Under the pieces are notes generated by a model. The model was given only the letters and a program-made list of their open reading frames with translations. It ran no database searches and was not told where the DNA came from. A DNA stretch of 64,000 nt from Hoplostethus atlanticus (taxonomy: Eukaryota > Chordata > Actinopteri > Trachichthyiformes > Trachichthyidae), in the NCBI GenBank assembly GCA_034670405.1, contig JAXDDX010000071.1:316001-380000 (forward strand). The letters run 5' to 3'. This document shows positions 32,333 through 44,660 of the stretch, in pieces. The position numbers and the translations under genes were made by a program. Numbering within the stretch: position 1 is the first letter of the stretch; each line of letters begins with the position of its first letter.

Positions 32333-34021
32333 AAGTTTTTAGTAAAAGACCGCCGTGCTTCAAACAGGCAGAATGTCCAGCGCCTCCTACAATCATCTGG
32401 TTGAAACAGGAACCTGGTGGACACGAGGCCTCACAGTGGTAGGGGAATTAAAGAGGGAATCATGGATGATATGAAGGGTTTTCATTCCAAAACTCAGTTT
32501 TGGGGTGAAAAATGATTTGATCTTTGCTCAATATTTCAAAAATCTCCCAAAAGCATCATGTTTTGTAAGTAAAGAAAGCTTATAACTTCGATTCTACTCC
32601 AATGTGAGTTTTACTTTCATGTGAGCAATCATTTTGTAGGTGTGACATTGTTGTACATGGTGGATATCTCATGTTGGAATGTAGCAGACCTCCTGATTTT
32701 GGGGCTGTTTGTATGATCATAGAAAGGAAGTCGACTTATTAAAAAGGAATGTAATTCTGGTTAAATTCCTTTGTGAAGAGTTGGACTGCTCAGTTCCTTT
32801 GGTACCATCAGTGCTGCTGCAGGACGTCGTCTCCACCCAGCCGGTGTTTCCACCATATGAGTTCACTGCGTTATTCAAACGGACCGCACCATCGATGTGT
32901 CTCAAGGTGTTTTCCATTGGAAAAAACGTCATCTTTTGTACTGCAAGTAGTTTTGTAAGTGATCCACTGATATGGGGGGAAAAAAAGAGTACTAGCAATA
33001 ATTTCTGGTGATAGTCACGAAGCTGGTATTTAGCACTGATATTTGATGTTGTGGAATTACATATTTATTTTGCAGGAAGAGAACGTGCCTGACGTTACGT
33101 GGTTGTTTGGTTTTAGTCTTTTTTCGTTCCCATCCATATCGCTTTTTCAAACCCCACCAGAAATGATCACAAAGATGATGTTGTCCATCAACTAAAGGTA
33201 AACACATGTCATAGAGGGTTGTTATAACAACTCGGTCACTCTTAATCTGTAATGCTTTTCTGTTGTATTGAATGTTATTGATATGAAACTGATCATGTCT
33301 GGTTTTTCAATTAGTGTTACAAGATGAATTTTCATTGCAACTTTGAACTTTGAAAAACCATCTGGGAGTTTGCAAAAAAAAAAGGGGGTAAAACCACATT
33401 TGGTTTAGTCGGTACATGCACAATCAGTTAAGTGGAATAAATAACATGAAAGACATGAACATCTATCAGGGAAGGAGGTATTTAACACGTTAAGTGTGAC
33501 TGAGCACATAAAAGTAGGAAATACTAAAAACAGCAACAGCAAGTGGTGTTTTGGTGCTGCTCCCTCCAAACCGTGTCATATTAATTCCCCCTGACCAGCA
33601 GGAAACCACATGAAATGTAAAAACGAACTTTACCTTTGAGCAGAAATAATAGTACTAGTATTATTAGTTATTACTAGTATTCAGGACTTCAGGACCGTAT
33701 TTCAGGTCTTCTCAAGCATGTTTTACCTCAGTGTGATCTTATAAAAACAATCTTGTTCCCCAAGACTTTATCACTCATCTAAAAGTTGGCTAAAAAAACG
33801 CCTCGTAATTATTATATTCACAGCATTGTATGTTGCTTTGTGCTTCAAATCAAGTGTCTCCAGGTTTTATGTCGGCCACAGAGACTCGGGTAACATTTAT
33901 CTTTACAAAAGCTTTATTCCTGTGGTTTAATCTAAAGGATTGTATGTAGACAATAATACTCTTACAAAGGTGTCACAACACAGTATCAGTGCCAGTGTAC
34001 GAACAGGGTATTTTTGTGTAC
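32333..34021. other. distal 3' UTR or intergenic, plain
   Basis: AT-rich with no clear frame or repeat; short ORFs show no recognisable domain. Confidence 0.5.
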
Positions 34022-34323
34022 TTAAAGGAGTACTCCGACTTTTGGGGAAATTGTCCCGTTGGTCAATTTACCCTTTGTGACGAGAGGATTGGCAGAAAAA
34101 ACAACTCTGGATTACTAAAAGGTCTATCTTCTTGTTAGGTAATGCTAGCTGCCACTAATGTAATGTATGCTAACATGTTAGCATGCTACTATACTGTATG
34201 CTAACGTGTTAGCATGTTCACAGGACAGAGACACAAGATGATTTTGGTGGTTCTCCTATCATAACATGGAAAAGGAGAGTTGACTAACAGACAATTTCCC
34301 CAAAAGTCGGTGTAGTCCTTTAA
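34022..34323. mobile_element. 302-bp MITE with 43-bp inverted ends
   Basis: Left end ttaaaggagtactccgactt and ttggggaaattgtc; the right end reverse-complemented reads ttaaaggactacaccgactt and ttggggaaattgtc. The interior has tgctaacatgttagcatg repeats. Flanked by TTAA/TA. A degraded relative is at 10318. Confidence 0.85.
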
Positions 34324-35325
34324 CAATACTTCTCCAGAGGTTAAAATATATTAATCCCTAGTATCTGACTATCATATGAATCGCTGCAGCCATATTGTTG
34401 ACATTTCAACCAGCGAGGTGAAAGCGTAGCAGACAGCATCGCTAACAAACCATAGCTGTCTCTAGCTAGCCATCAGATGCAGAGTCAGACGGTTACAGTT
34501 TGCTGTGTTCAACACCGTGCAGAACAACAGCGAAACGGCCAGGGTTCGTCATTGTATCATCCCTGCTGTTAGGAAACTTGAAGGTGTTGTGCCAAAATCT
34601 GTTTTCCCTCAAAAATGTGTTTCCTTTGGCTGTGTGCCTTTCCCCCGGCGGACACACATTTTTTTAGGGAATATAAACGTTGACCTGTTTTGAGTTTGGT
34701 TCAATTAGAGGTCTGGATCCATAAAGCTGGACAATCTTTTTTCATATGTCATCATCAATGAATTCACTAAATTAGCTGTAACTACTTCCTTTGATGATGT
34801 CGAGTGATGTCACCGTCGTGCATGTCAACAATATGGCAGCGCTTTTGTACTTTGGGGTTTTGCGAATACTTTGGATAAGCTGGAATAAAGCCACTGTAAA
34901 GAAAAGTTTTACCGACCATCCTGTTCATATGCAGTTGACCCAAAACACACTGTAGCCATGATACCTTCTCTGTGTCCCACTTTGATTCAATGCCAAAATG
35001 TGTGTGATGGTCTTTGTACAAAACTCCAGAGAAAGTGTCTTGTATTTAACACGTTTATTTAAGCTTATTTAACCCTTCTGAAATGGTTTATTTTGGTAAG
35101 AGTTGCTTAGTTCCACACAAAAAAATTAACTCTGTCTTGGCAAACTATGTGTATAGCTGGAGAAAAGATGATGAAAGATATATCCGTATAAAAGAGGTTA
35201 TTTCTGGGATGTTTTGATGCTGCTAGGAGTCAGCCTGTCTGTATGTTTTGTATGCCTTTTATTTCTTTATAAAATGTTTTGTTTTTTTTTGTCAAAGATG
35301 GTACAGAAATGGTTTGCTTTTTTAA

Positions 35326-35351
35326 AATAAATGTAGGATGTTGAAAATAAA
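35326..35351 (+). terminator. paired AATAAA polyadenylation signals
   Basis: Two AATAAA hexamers 20 bp apart, embedded in a U-rich context, on the strand of the upstream gene. Plausible distal poly(A) site of sipa1l; not proven. Confidence 0.45.
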
Positions 35352-35370
35352 TTAAATCAACTGAGCTGTT

Positions 35371-35884
35371 TCATTTTCCTACTGCAGAAGGAAAGGCAGG
35401 GTGCTGCGTCTCATCTTCATTGTACTCTGGTGTTTTAATCCACAACATTTCCTGAGGAAACTGGATTGTTTTCTGTTCAGGGTTAATATTGGACGGTTCC
35501 AGGTACCAAGACCCGTCACCAGTAAAAATTCTTGTTAAAATTGTTAATGTAACAACTTCCCATTAATGTAATAAACTATTAAAGGAAAAATCCACCATAA
35601 AACACTTGAACTCTGGTAAAAACGGCTATTGGTGATGTACCTTGTATTCTTTCTAGACCGACGATCAACAATCATCAGAGACGAGAGACCGATTTCTCCA
35701 CCGACAGTAGCCAGGATAGACCAGAATGCAATGCAGCTACAAGACATGTTGGGTTTATGACAAAAAACATCACAAGACAGATAAACAGTATGACATGATG
35801 AACATCAGTAGACATTTATAATACAACATTATCACATAAATGAATGTCTGTTTTGCTCCTCTATCTGATGTAGATAACACAACA
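35371..35884. other. intergenic, possible MITE end
   Basis: ttaaaggaaaaatccaccat near 35579 looks like the terminus of another small DNA element; its partner was not found. Confidence 0.35.
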
Positions 35885-36150
35885 GTGATTCAGCCTCTAG
35901 CCAGTTCATGAAGTTCTTTCAATCTGCTGTTCTAAACACAAGGGTGTCAGGTAGGTCTTTCCCTGGTCTTGCCTCTGGCGCACAGGGAGTGATGTGTTTT
36001 ACGTTCCCGGTTTGTTTGGAGTAAACAGAAGGAAGAACTGGGTAGTTAGCATGAGCAGCGATAGCCACCGTGGCTGAACAGACAAAGAAAAGAGCGCCAC
36101 CTACAGGAACTCAAACTCCATCGACAGAGACTCCAAGGAGAAAGACGTCA
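35885..36150 (+). repeat. dispersed repeat R2, copy 2
   Basis: ggaagaactgggtagttagc, atgagcagcgatagcc and gagcgccacctacaggaact, then ctccaaggagaaag, in the same order as 11085-11290. It carries an extra segment near 35950-36000. Confidence 0.75.
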
Positions 36151-36189
36151 CAGTGCTGGACACACTGTTTGATTGACAGGTGATCTCTG

Positions 36190-36358
36190 GGAAGAGCAGT
36201 GAGGAACACCACAGTGAAGAACACCATAGTGAGGAACACCACAGTGATGAACACCATAGTGAGGAACACCACAGTGAAGAACACCATAGTGAGGAACACC
36301 ACAGTGATGAACACCATAGTGAGGAACACCACAGTGAAGGACACCACAGTGATGAAAT
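36190..36358. repeat. 15-bp minisatellite, about 11 copies
   Basis: gaacaccacagtgag-type units of 15 bp with a 60-bp higher order (cac/cat and gag/gat/gaa variants). Because 15 is a multiple of three and the unit lacks stops, several frames on both strands stay open (EEHHS, VRNTT, VVFLTM repeats). No start context or splice signals support coding. Confidence 0.93.
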
Positions 36359-38919
36359 GGAGACGGGGTGTCTGCAGTGTGGTTCATGGTGTCCTCAGCT
36401 CTCGCCTCCTCCTCCTGCTGCATAATGCAACATGAATATTGAGGTAGATGCTTTACACGTGTATCTTCTCTCATCTGGACCCCTGTGCTCCGTTTCTGAC
36501 ACTGAAACGAAGGAGGACTCGGTGGGACTTTTTCCCATCATGCACCACAGGTGTCAGTAGCCTAGAGGTTTCCAATTTTGGGGGTTTGAGAGAAGAGCAC
36601 TGTCACTTGAAGGTGGTAAAGATAATTTTAACTTTGTCCTTTGTGAATCTTCCAAAGCTGTTTTGTACAGAAAGTAGGTCTGAGGTATTTCACTTCTAAA
36701 ATTCAATACCACGGCTTTGCCTTTCTACTGTTAACTATTAACAGCCTTTGGTTTTTTAGGGCATGTAAACCTGCGCGTCAAAGGTCACCAGACACAATAA
36801 CCTGGATGTTACAAAGCACACAAGATGGAGTGGAGTGGTGAGCGGTAGAGCGATTATTAAATCCATGTAAACCAGGCTATTGGAGAAATTGCCTTCCAAG
36901 CCATCTAAACATAATAGAAATTGTTGCATTAACCTGATTACTCCCAATAATCAGGGTATTGATGAACCGTTTCCGGTAGCATCCACTGATATGCAGTGTA
37001 GTGCAGAATCCTCTTCTCATTCACGAGCTCCTTCCTCGTGTAGCTTTCCTCTAAACGCTCATCCCTCAGCTACGCTACGTGAATTTAAAAAACATAAACA
37101 TGATGGATCATGCACAGACAAATGTGGTGCTTCCCAACATGGAAGACCAGGAACAGGATTGGTTTGCAGAGCCTCTATCTGGAAAATGGGATTGTCCTCT
37201 GTGCCAGGAAAAGCCTAATGGGGAAAAAATGGCAGTGAAGGAAAGTTACATTATGGGTGAGGGGCTTCACTTGTAAAAGGTAAAAAAATGTGTGCTTATC
37301 ACCAAATCCATGAAAAATTAAAAATGTGTTTGTGTTAGATATAATTTCCAACGTGGCCCTCATATAATAAAATGGAGCCAGTGGAGGGGAAACCTAATCC
37401 ATCTTTATTCGCTCCAAGAGGAATTTGTCTTGCACATGAAGGGATCCAGTACTGCATAAAAAAACGTAAGAAATATTGAAACAACCAAACCATGAAACCC
37501 TTTAAAAGTTCCTGTGACTCCTAGTCACCGCTCCAGCTCCTCTTCTGCATCACATCTCCAGTCCCCGGACTCGGGACTCGTCCTCCAGCGAGCCGACTGA
37601 CAGAGGCGTTTCATAATTGATTAAATACTCTGAGGTTACGTGGGAAACATATGGCTCACCTAAGGAGGACAAAGTGCTTTTACCCAGAGAGCTGCGACAC
37701 GAAAGCTGCAGAGTCGCTGCCGGCGACCCGGTGTAGTGAACCAAAAGTCTTTTAATGGATGCACACTTTACCAAGATGCTAGCAGAGCACGCTAAAATCC
37801 AAACAGCAGTCTAAGTAGCTGGAGCACGTCGCCGCTCCGCCGGGCTGCAGGGGGCAAAGTGCAGGGATGTGTCATTTATCATTCAATAATTCATCGGGAC
37901 TGATGTCCTTTATTCTAAAAACGAGAAATGCTTAGAGGGGGGAAACGGATCGATGCAGCAGTTTGTTTCTACAACCCGTCATGGAGAAACTGAGATCCTC
38001 TCTGCTCTGAGGGAAGTTCTCCACAAGTTTACGCTTCGCCTACTGACCTGGAAAATCCACTCCACATTTCCTCGCCGGCTCTTATGATGTGTTATCTGTG
38101 TCTTTCCCTGGCACTAAAGAATTCAGCCACTCTTGGAGAACAATTAATATTAAAAACCAACAAGTATTTAGATATATTTAGATTTTTAAATTGAGATAGA
38201 TTGAGATGGGTGAAAAAAGTGAGATTTTCAGACTAAAAGCCCAAATCAAATGACGTGTTAGGGTGGACATCTTTTGCAGTGGGAAGCTGCTGTGGTAATG
38301 TTACCGTGTAGGTGACTCAATAGTTGGGGGGGGGGGTAAAGTTGCTTTGTCAAGATACTTTTGACTAATTTAGAGAGAAGGCAAATCCACTTAACCCAAA
38401 TTCAGATTTCCATTCCTGTGTGTGCCACACAAAAGCAAGCACTTCCTTCCCCGGGTTGGGTTTTTGTTGTGGTGTACACACGCCGACAGCCACGGGCTCG
38501 CTGAAATAATCATCCTTACAATTAAATATTAACCTATAATCTCTGGAAGCTCATTGTTGCTGTTGTAGCGTGCATGTTGGGAGAGGAAGCATCTCAGTCA
38601 CGTTAAGCGCAGTCAGCCAGAGGTCAACATCAGTGTGACTCCAACACCCCCCCCACGCCCGACCCCCACCCGAACAAATGAAGCGTCCTAATAGACAGCA
38701 ATTAAGAGTTGGATGTTAATAGCCGGAGGTATATGCTGGATCTGCGTGACTGCTGATCTGCGTGTTGCATATATGCCTGTGCATGCATGAACGTTTGATG
38801 ATCCACATCCACATTATGAATCAGGTCTAATTCCTCCTGAAGAGGTCACGGAGAGGTCAGATAAAACCAGCCGACATTAATAATTCCCTTTTGCTTGATG
38901 ACCATCCGTCCACATTTCC
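36359..38919. other. intergenic, no confirmed gene
   Basis: Open but frame-switching sequence at 36880-37276 is discussed as a finding. A G run of about 11 lies near 38326. Otherwise featureless. Confidence 0.45.
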
Positions 38920-39060
38920 AGTCACATTTCAGGTTCAGGTTAAGTTGACTTTCTTATCCAGAATGACTTACAATGAGTGCAACAGCAGAATAGTATGTTA
39001 CAAGCAAACAACCAATACTAGGGAGGTCAAAGGTCAGAGGTCACAGCACCCAGACAGTAG
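38920..39060 (+). repeat. fish dispersed repeat R5-type copy
   Basis: ttgactttcttatccagaat, gacttacaatgagtgcaaca and gtcagaggtcacagcaccca. The start matches the 53545 copy; the end matches sequence just left of the R1 copy at 41952. Confidence 0.6.
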
Positions 39061-39402
39061 ATTAAACAATTATTCTTGTAATGAATGAAAACATCCAGAA
39101 CGATATATATACGGTACTGTAAGTGGAAAAGTGCAGTAGATATTGTAGATCTTTTCAAGTGCTCTAACAGATCACCCAGGCAGTATCCTGTTTTCCTTCT
39201 GCAATGAGCCAACGACTAATCTACAAAAGGGATCATTAAAGTTTCATCTTCGTCAAAATTAATTCCTTCAAGAAACACTCTCCGATAACCTCCTCTATGT
39301 ACACTGAAAATTCTTGTTTTAAAAAATAACCTTCTACCTCTCCTCCCTGGCTCGTCTCTCATCCATGATCGTTCTAGGGTCACAGGAATATTTGATCCGT
39401 CT

Positions 39403-39565
39403 ACAGAGGGATGTAACACACCATCTGGCGGCCATATTGGAGGTCCTGAGCAGTGAGTAACAGTGGCTCTGAACAGCTGATCATTTCATCACCGATACAT
39501 CTGATTTATTTTGTGTTTAGATGTCAGGCTTGTTAGCTAGCTAACCATCACTGTCTTGTTAACAC
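39403..39565 (-). repeat. family R1 fragment, reversed
   Basis: acagagggatgtaacacacc, atctggcggccatattggag and gttagctagctaaccatc are the reverse complement of the right part of 19389-20078. Confidence 0.75.
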
Positions 39566-39654
39566 CCCCTAGCACATCTCTTTCATCCAGGATCATTCTA
39601 GGGTCACAGGAATAATTTGCTCTATCTGTTGCCAGCTGTGACCTCTGACCCTTG

Positions 39655-39745
39655 ACCTCCTAACTATTGTTTCCTTCTAATTTTGGTGATCTATAGGAAC
39701 CGGAGACTATTCTACTGTCGCCTTGATTGTAAGCTAGTCTGGATA
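39655..39745 (+). repeat. R5 fragment
   Basis: ttccttctaattttggtgat, ctattctactgtcg and tgtaagctagtctggataa, like 25300 and 54565. Confidence 0.55.
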
Positions 39746-40374
39746 ATCCCATGAAGTGATATTTAATGTAAAATATGTCTCTTTTCTGATGGAAATAAAC
39801 ACTTTACAGGGAACGATCATCAGCGCACTGCACCACCGTTCAACTTTTCTAACTCCTGCCTGAATGTGACCTACATGTTTCAATGTAACCTACGCTGCCT
39901 ATTCAGACGTGTATTAACTACGTTGTGTAAAAAGCTAAATGGGTTCCCATGAATAAGTTAGACGCGGACCTCAAATAATGTCAAAAGCTTGTAGGGAGTG
40001 AACGCTGCACTGGAATTTAAGCAGAACTGAACTGAATCAGGGCTCTTCTGAACAGAGGGATACAGATATCCCTTCACTGGAGCCATGCTCCCGCTCTCCA
40101 CAAGTGGAAGGACATTGAGCAAAACCTTTTCTTAAAAAGCAACTGAGGCGATGCTGGTGAAGCGTAAAAATGGATAAAAAGCCTCACTGAACTCTGACGG
40201 ACATGCAGAACGCTGAGCGCACTGAAATAGATTTATCCATTTTAATCTTTCATGATTTTAAATCTGTGGAGATGAAAGTTACTTGTGTTTTTATACAGAT
40301 ATGGGTGATTCTACCGAAAAGTTTACTTTACGTATGTTACACCATATCTAGTGTGTCTTCACTTATTTGTCTTA

Positions 40375-40560
40375 GCTCTTGTTTATTAGCTTCACTTATT
40401 TGTCTCATTTGTTGAAATAAAAAGTAGGTAGATAACTTATTGCACTTGTACCTCAGCACTGGTTCTGCTCTTAGATGCTTAGGAAGGAAATGCACTTACG
40501 ATTTCTGGTGACTAGTAGTTCTAAAAGCGTCTGTTAAATGCCTGTAATGTAATGTAATCT
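40375..40560 (+). repeat. R5 copy with internal deletion
   Basis: Nearly the same as 51190-51415 (gtctcatttgttgaaataaa, aaagtaggtag, cagcactggttctgctctta) but lacks about 46 bp before aaaagcgtctgttaaatg. Confidence 0.85.
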
Positions 40561-41950
40561 AAGGCACACGTATGTAATAAAAGTCTTAATATTAAAAGTC
40601 TTAAAACATAATATTATATAATTCAGAATCTCCTTTCCCAAAATGTGTCAGTACCAAAACATGGTGGCAAATAAATAAAGATAGAATACATTCACCTGTT
40701 GTATTTTAATATTAAACATATATTTTTTAATTGATCTATATTTAACTGAATTTTTAAACTAATTTCAATATCGAAAACATAAGATCAAAATGTAAATGCT
40801 TTTTCTTTGTAAAATCTGCATATTTGAATACATTGATTTCATAGTAATTAATCATTAATCATATAACTTTGATTGATAACTTAATTAATACATTTTGACA
40901 CAACAACAGGTGTTTGGGTTCAAGATGTTCTCATATCCTCTTTACTTTTTTGCTTAACCCTAATTGATAACGTGCCTTATGATGTAATCAACAAATACAT
41001 ATAAATATATATTATATATATTTTTTTTAAATTGTTGTCCTCAACTTCTCACATCTCAAACATTTTGAGTAGATGACTTAATTATGTTACTTGTGTTATG
41101 TTATGTTGAATGAAATTATGTGAAATGATGAGTATTGACTGTAGTGACAAAACCGCAGCTGTGGACAGTACACTCATAAAAATATAACACTTTGATTTAA
41201 AAACAAAAACCTTTTACTCCATGAACGAAATTATGTGTTGTAAATGACAGCTCTTAAAGCCACGCACTGCTTTTCAGATATTAGAGCACATTTACCTGCA
41301 TCTGTCAGGTTTTCTGAATGACGCCGATGATGGTCTCCAGTTGTAGTAGTACCGTGGCAGTGAGTGCACCAACTTCCTGCTGTGGTAGCACATTGTTGTT
41401 GTCAAGAAAATCACTCAACTAAATATTTGATTCATGCGTTGACTGGGCCACTACAGTTAGAAAAGCATCAAGCTACTTCCTGGTCTGCAGTGCTTGTGAC
41501 TTCTACCGTGCTACTGGACTGTTAGGGTCTGGAGGCCTGGAGAGACAGACCATAATTCCCCTAAGCACTGCGCACTGCAAAAAGCATTACACACAAACAC
41601 ACAAATGAACGAACACACAGGCTCCCGTAGAGGTGCTCGGCCCTCGCTCCTGATAACCACGCCATCCGCTGGCTAGCGTCAAACACACTTATCCTCACGT
41701 TGGCCAGGTTCATATGGAAACTATTCCCTCCTCTCCACATCATCTGGAGCTGCTTTCTGCTGAGTCCAGAAACATCACGTCACCTAAACCAGCTCAGCCG
41801 TCATTGTCAAACGTCTCCTGAACAATAAAAACAACTAGAGGTTGTAATGCACAGGGGTATTAAAAGCGGGGATTTTGCCCAGTAAAAGCAACGAGAAAAG
41901 ATGCAACGTAGTATGAATGCAGTAGGGTCAGAGGTCACAGCACCCACACA
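40561..41950. other. intergenic, AT-rich
   Basis: No feature recognised. Confidence 0.5.
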
Positions 41951-41951
41951 A

Positions 41952-42122
41952 TAGAGGCTTTGCTGTTAAATCTCCTATCAACCACTAGTTAATAATGTCT
42001 AAATATGAAACAACCAGGCTATAAGAGAGCCAACTGAAGGATTGTTGTGGTGCGGCTGTAGATCGATTTGGTAAGTTAGCCTGTTGGCTAGTTAGCTAGC
42101 TAACAGTTAACATGTAGCTAAC
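41952..42122 (+). repeat. family R1 left-end fragment
   Basis: tagaggctttgctgttaaat, aataatgtctaaa, caaccaggctataa and gttggctagttagctagcta match the left part of 19389-20078. Confidence 0.75.
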
Positions 42123-43214
42123 ATGTATTCTGATTACAGGTAACGTCACGTGAAGTTACTTCTGGCATGTGGGTCTGTGTATGTATACAATATATAACCT
42201 AAAATATCATTAAATTGATGAAGATATCACAAAGTATGTTACCAAAAAGAGGGTTTGAATGTAGTGGATAGCTGATATGCTTACCTCGTTGCCATGGATA
42301 CAGGTAGTGGCGGGAAAAGCCATTTACAGTTTATGCCTCAAATATTGCAAAGTAATCAGAATACAGTACTGAAGTTGGGTGAACACTTGGATTACCGTAC
42401 TGATTACAGTTTTCACGAGGTAACTAATAGCTGTAATGGAATATATTTAACCTACACTTGACTTTTACTCACAACCATATTTATTTTTTACCGCTTTAAC
42501 TTTTGTTACACATCTACTTGTGTAATTACAGTACAGTGTGTAAATATGGTGGAGCGTCGCCGTCTAAATGAAAAATACCGTACCACACCAATAGACGCAC
42601 AACATTAAAGAAATTAAAGCGTAGCTCACTTGACCGCAGTAATTAACCGCATCAATCTATAACCTGCAGTACGATGTGTCCGGGCTCCTGGGCTCCCACG
42701 TAGTCGGCTCCTATGCTTACAACGTTACTGAATGGATCTACAGCCACAACACAACGGTCTTTTTCAGCTATCATATCATACAATATGATCCGATGCGGTC
42801 TCCATAGGAGCGTGGCAGATCGATTGCACTGGGATATTACCCTGACAACAGTAGCTTTACTTCACTTTAAGGAAGGAGGAAACTGGCTTGTCATCCAGAT
42901 TAATGAAGAAGTGGTAAACTCTGAGAGACCATTTTAAATGTTTATTTCCCAAGATTCATTTATTTATTCATCATTTATCATTCATTTATAGTCATTTATT
43001 TCTAATTCGAGACAGAAGCCACAACACCTCTGAGACAGCTTTATGTCGCTGGCAGCAAACAGGGCATGAAATGAAAATCTCACCAAAATATAACTGCTGC
43101 CACATCATGGGCTCAGCCAAGATAAAAAACGACATGCCTGAGGAGAAACCTGCGTTTTATCTGTTTTTTACTTCCCCCCAGTATTCTCCATAGACAAATA
43201 AAGCCTGTGCACCA
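42123..43214. other. intergenic, no features
   Basis: Short ORFs only, none recognisable. Confidence 0.5.
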
Positions 43215-43292
43215 GAAACTCCATTCATCCACATTTTATTGCTCCAGATCAGGTCAAAACTTGGGCAATAAAATGTGGATGAATGGAGTTTC
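43215..43292. repeat. 78-bp hairpin with 28-bp perfect arms
   Basis: 43215-43242 and 43265-43292 are exact reverse complements around a 22-nt spacer. The arms read gaaactccattcatccac and so on. The pairing does not extend outward. Confidence 0.95.
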
Positions 43293-43659
43293 AAACCAAT
43301 AGTTCTCAACATCAGTGAAGTGATCCCTCCTGACCTCCTGTTCCATGAGTAAATACATACAATGAGAAATTTTGACACCAAATAATTGTTTTTTCTGCTC
43401 CTCTGGATATTTTATCTGATCAATTATTGGAAGAAGCCTGGAGGCTGTTTTATACTTAAAAACATAGTACAAAACATCCTCCAGAGGAAAATCTTGTATC
43501 TCCAAAAACCAAAAACAGAAGCAGCCTTGTTTTCAGCTTGACCACCATCATGTATTTTGGAGGTTATTAGTGGGTTTTGAAAGGGTTTCATAAAACCAAG
43601 GGAGGTAGATGCAATCCTTCAACTGAAGTTAAAACATGAAAATCACCAAGCAACATATT

Positions 43660-43850
43660 ATTCAATTCAATTCAATTTTATTTTATTCTCATTATCCTAT
43701 GCCAGAGCACACGTAAGGGGGGGGCATACATAATATAAATAAAAGGCAATACAATATAACAATATAAACAAGATGCAGTACAGTAGAAAAAATATAAAAT
43801 GTAATACATACACATATAAATATAAGATGTGTTGAGCTATATTGTTATTA
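43660..43850 (-). repeat. LINE-type 3' tail, reversed
   Basis: ttcaattcaattcaatttta followed by an A-rich stretch with acaatataaca motifs; typical of a reversed fish retroelement tail. Tentative. Confidence 0.45.
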
Positions 43851-44204
43851 GAAATATGTTTTCAATAAATCATGCCTCGGCCCCCGTGGGCTCCCGACCC
43901 CCAGGTTGAGTTGAATCACTCGTCTGAACAATCAGCCGTTCCCAAAACTCCATTTTCCATTTTTTAACAGATTGTGCCGGCTCATCGGTTCAGCCGGGGT
44001 GAAGCCCAGCAGAAGAGATGTTGTCAGGAGGGATCTAGTCAGACCAGAGTCCACCTCACCAGAACCCTCAGCAGCTCCCAGCTAACGCTTTAAACCTACT
44101 GGGATGTTTGGCCAGTTCAGCAGCTCAACTTTCCCTGTGGTGTCGTTGGCCTTTCACATCAGTCCACGTTATAACCACGTTATAAACAGAGGACACCAAC
44201 TTCA

Positions 44205-44660
44205 ACCATAGTACTGATACTGAACCGTAGTACTGATACTGCATCGTAGTACTGATACTGAGCCGTAGTACTGATACTGAACTGTAGTACTGATACTGCG
44301 CCGTAGTACTGATACTGCACCGTAGCACTGATACTGAACCGTTGTACTGATACTGAAACGTAGTACTGATAGCACCGTGGCACTGATACTGAACCGTAGT
44401 ACTGATACTGCACCATAGCACTGATACTGAACCGTAGTACTGATACTGAACCGTAGTACTGATACTGAACCGTAGTACTGATACTGCACCGTAGCACTGA
44501 TACTGAACCGTAGTACTGATACTGAACCGTAGTACTGATACTGAACCGTAGTACTGATACTGCACCGTGGTACTGATACTAAACCATAATATTGATACTG
44601 AACCTGTAGCACTGATACTGAACCGTAGTACTGATACTGAAACGTGTAGTGATACTGTAC
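44205..44660. repeat. 19-bp minisatellite, about 23 copies
   Basis: Unit accgtagtactgatactga with A/G, T/C variants (gtagcactg, gcaccgtag). Three overlapping minus-strand ORFs (QYQYYGSVSVLRF type) arise because three units make 57 bp; not a gene. Confidence 0.95.

Larger units (their letters stand above)
30720..35370 (+). other. sipa1l3: sipa1l 3' UTR, possible extent
   Basis: No coding potential follows the stop. An early AATAAA lies at 31598-31603, after a 17-G run. A second pair of AATAAA signals lies at 35326-35331 and 35346-35351, in AT-rich, T-rich sequence that looks like a mature transcript end. Which site is used cannot be told from sequence. If the distal one is used, the UTR would contain the inverted-repeat elements at 31926 and 34022. 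Confidence 0.45.

Noticed and set aside
36190-36358. Regularly spaced short repeats, considered as a CRISPR-like array
   Set aside because: Units are directly tandem with no unique spacers and the genome is eukaryotic; it is a minisatellite. The same applies to the arrays at 1037, 44205, 50628 and 60935.
43254-43505. 83-codon minus-strand ORF with ordinary-looking composition
   Set aside because: No family recognised, it overlaps the perfect hairpin, and no splice or promoter signals are clear. A transposon fragment is possible but unproved.
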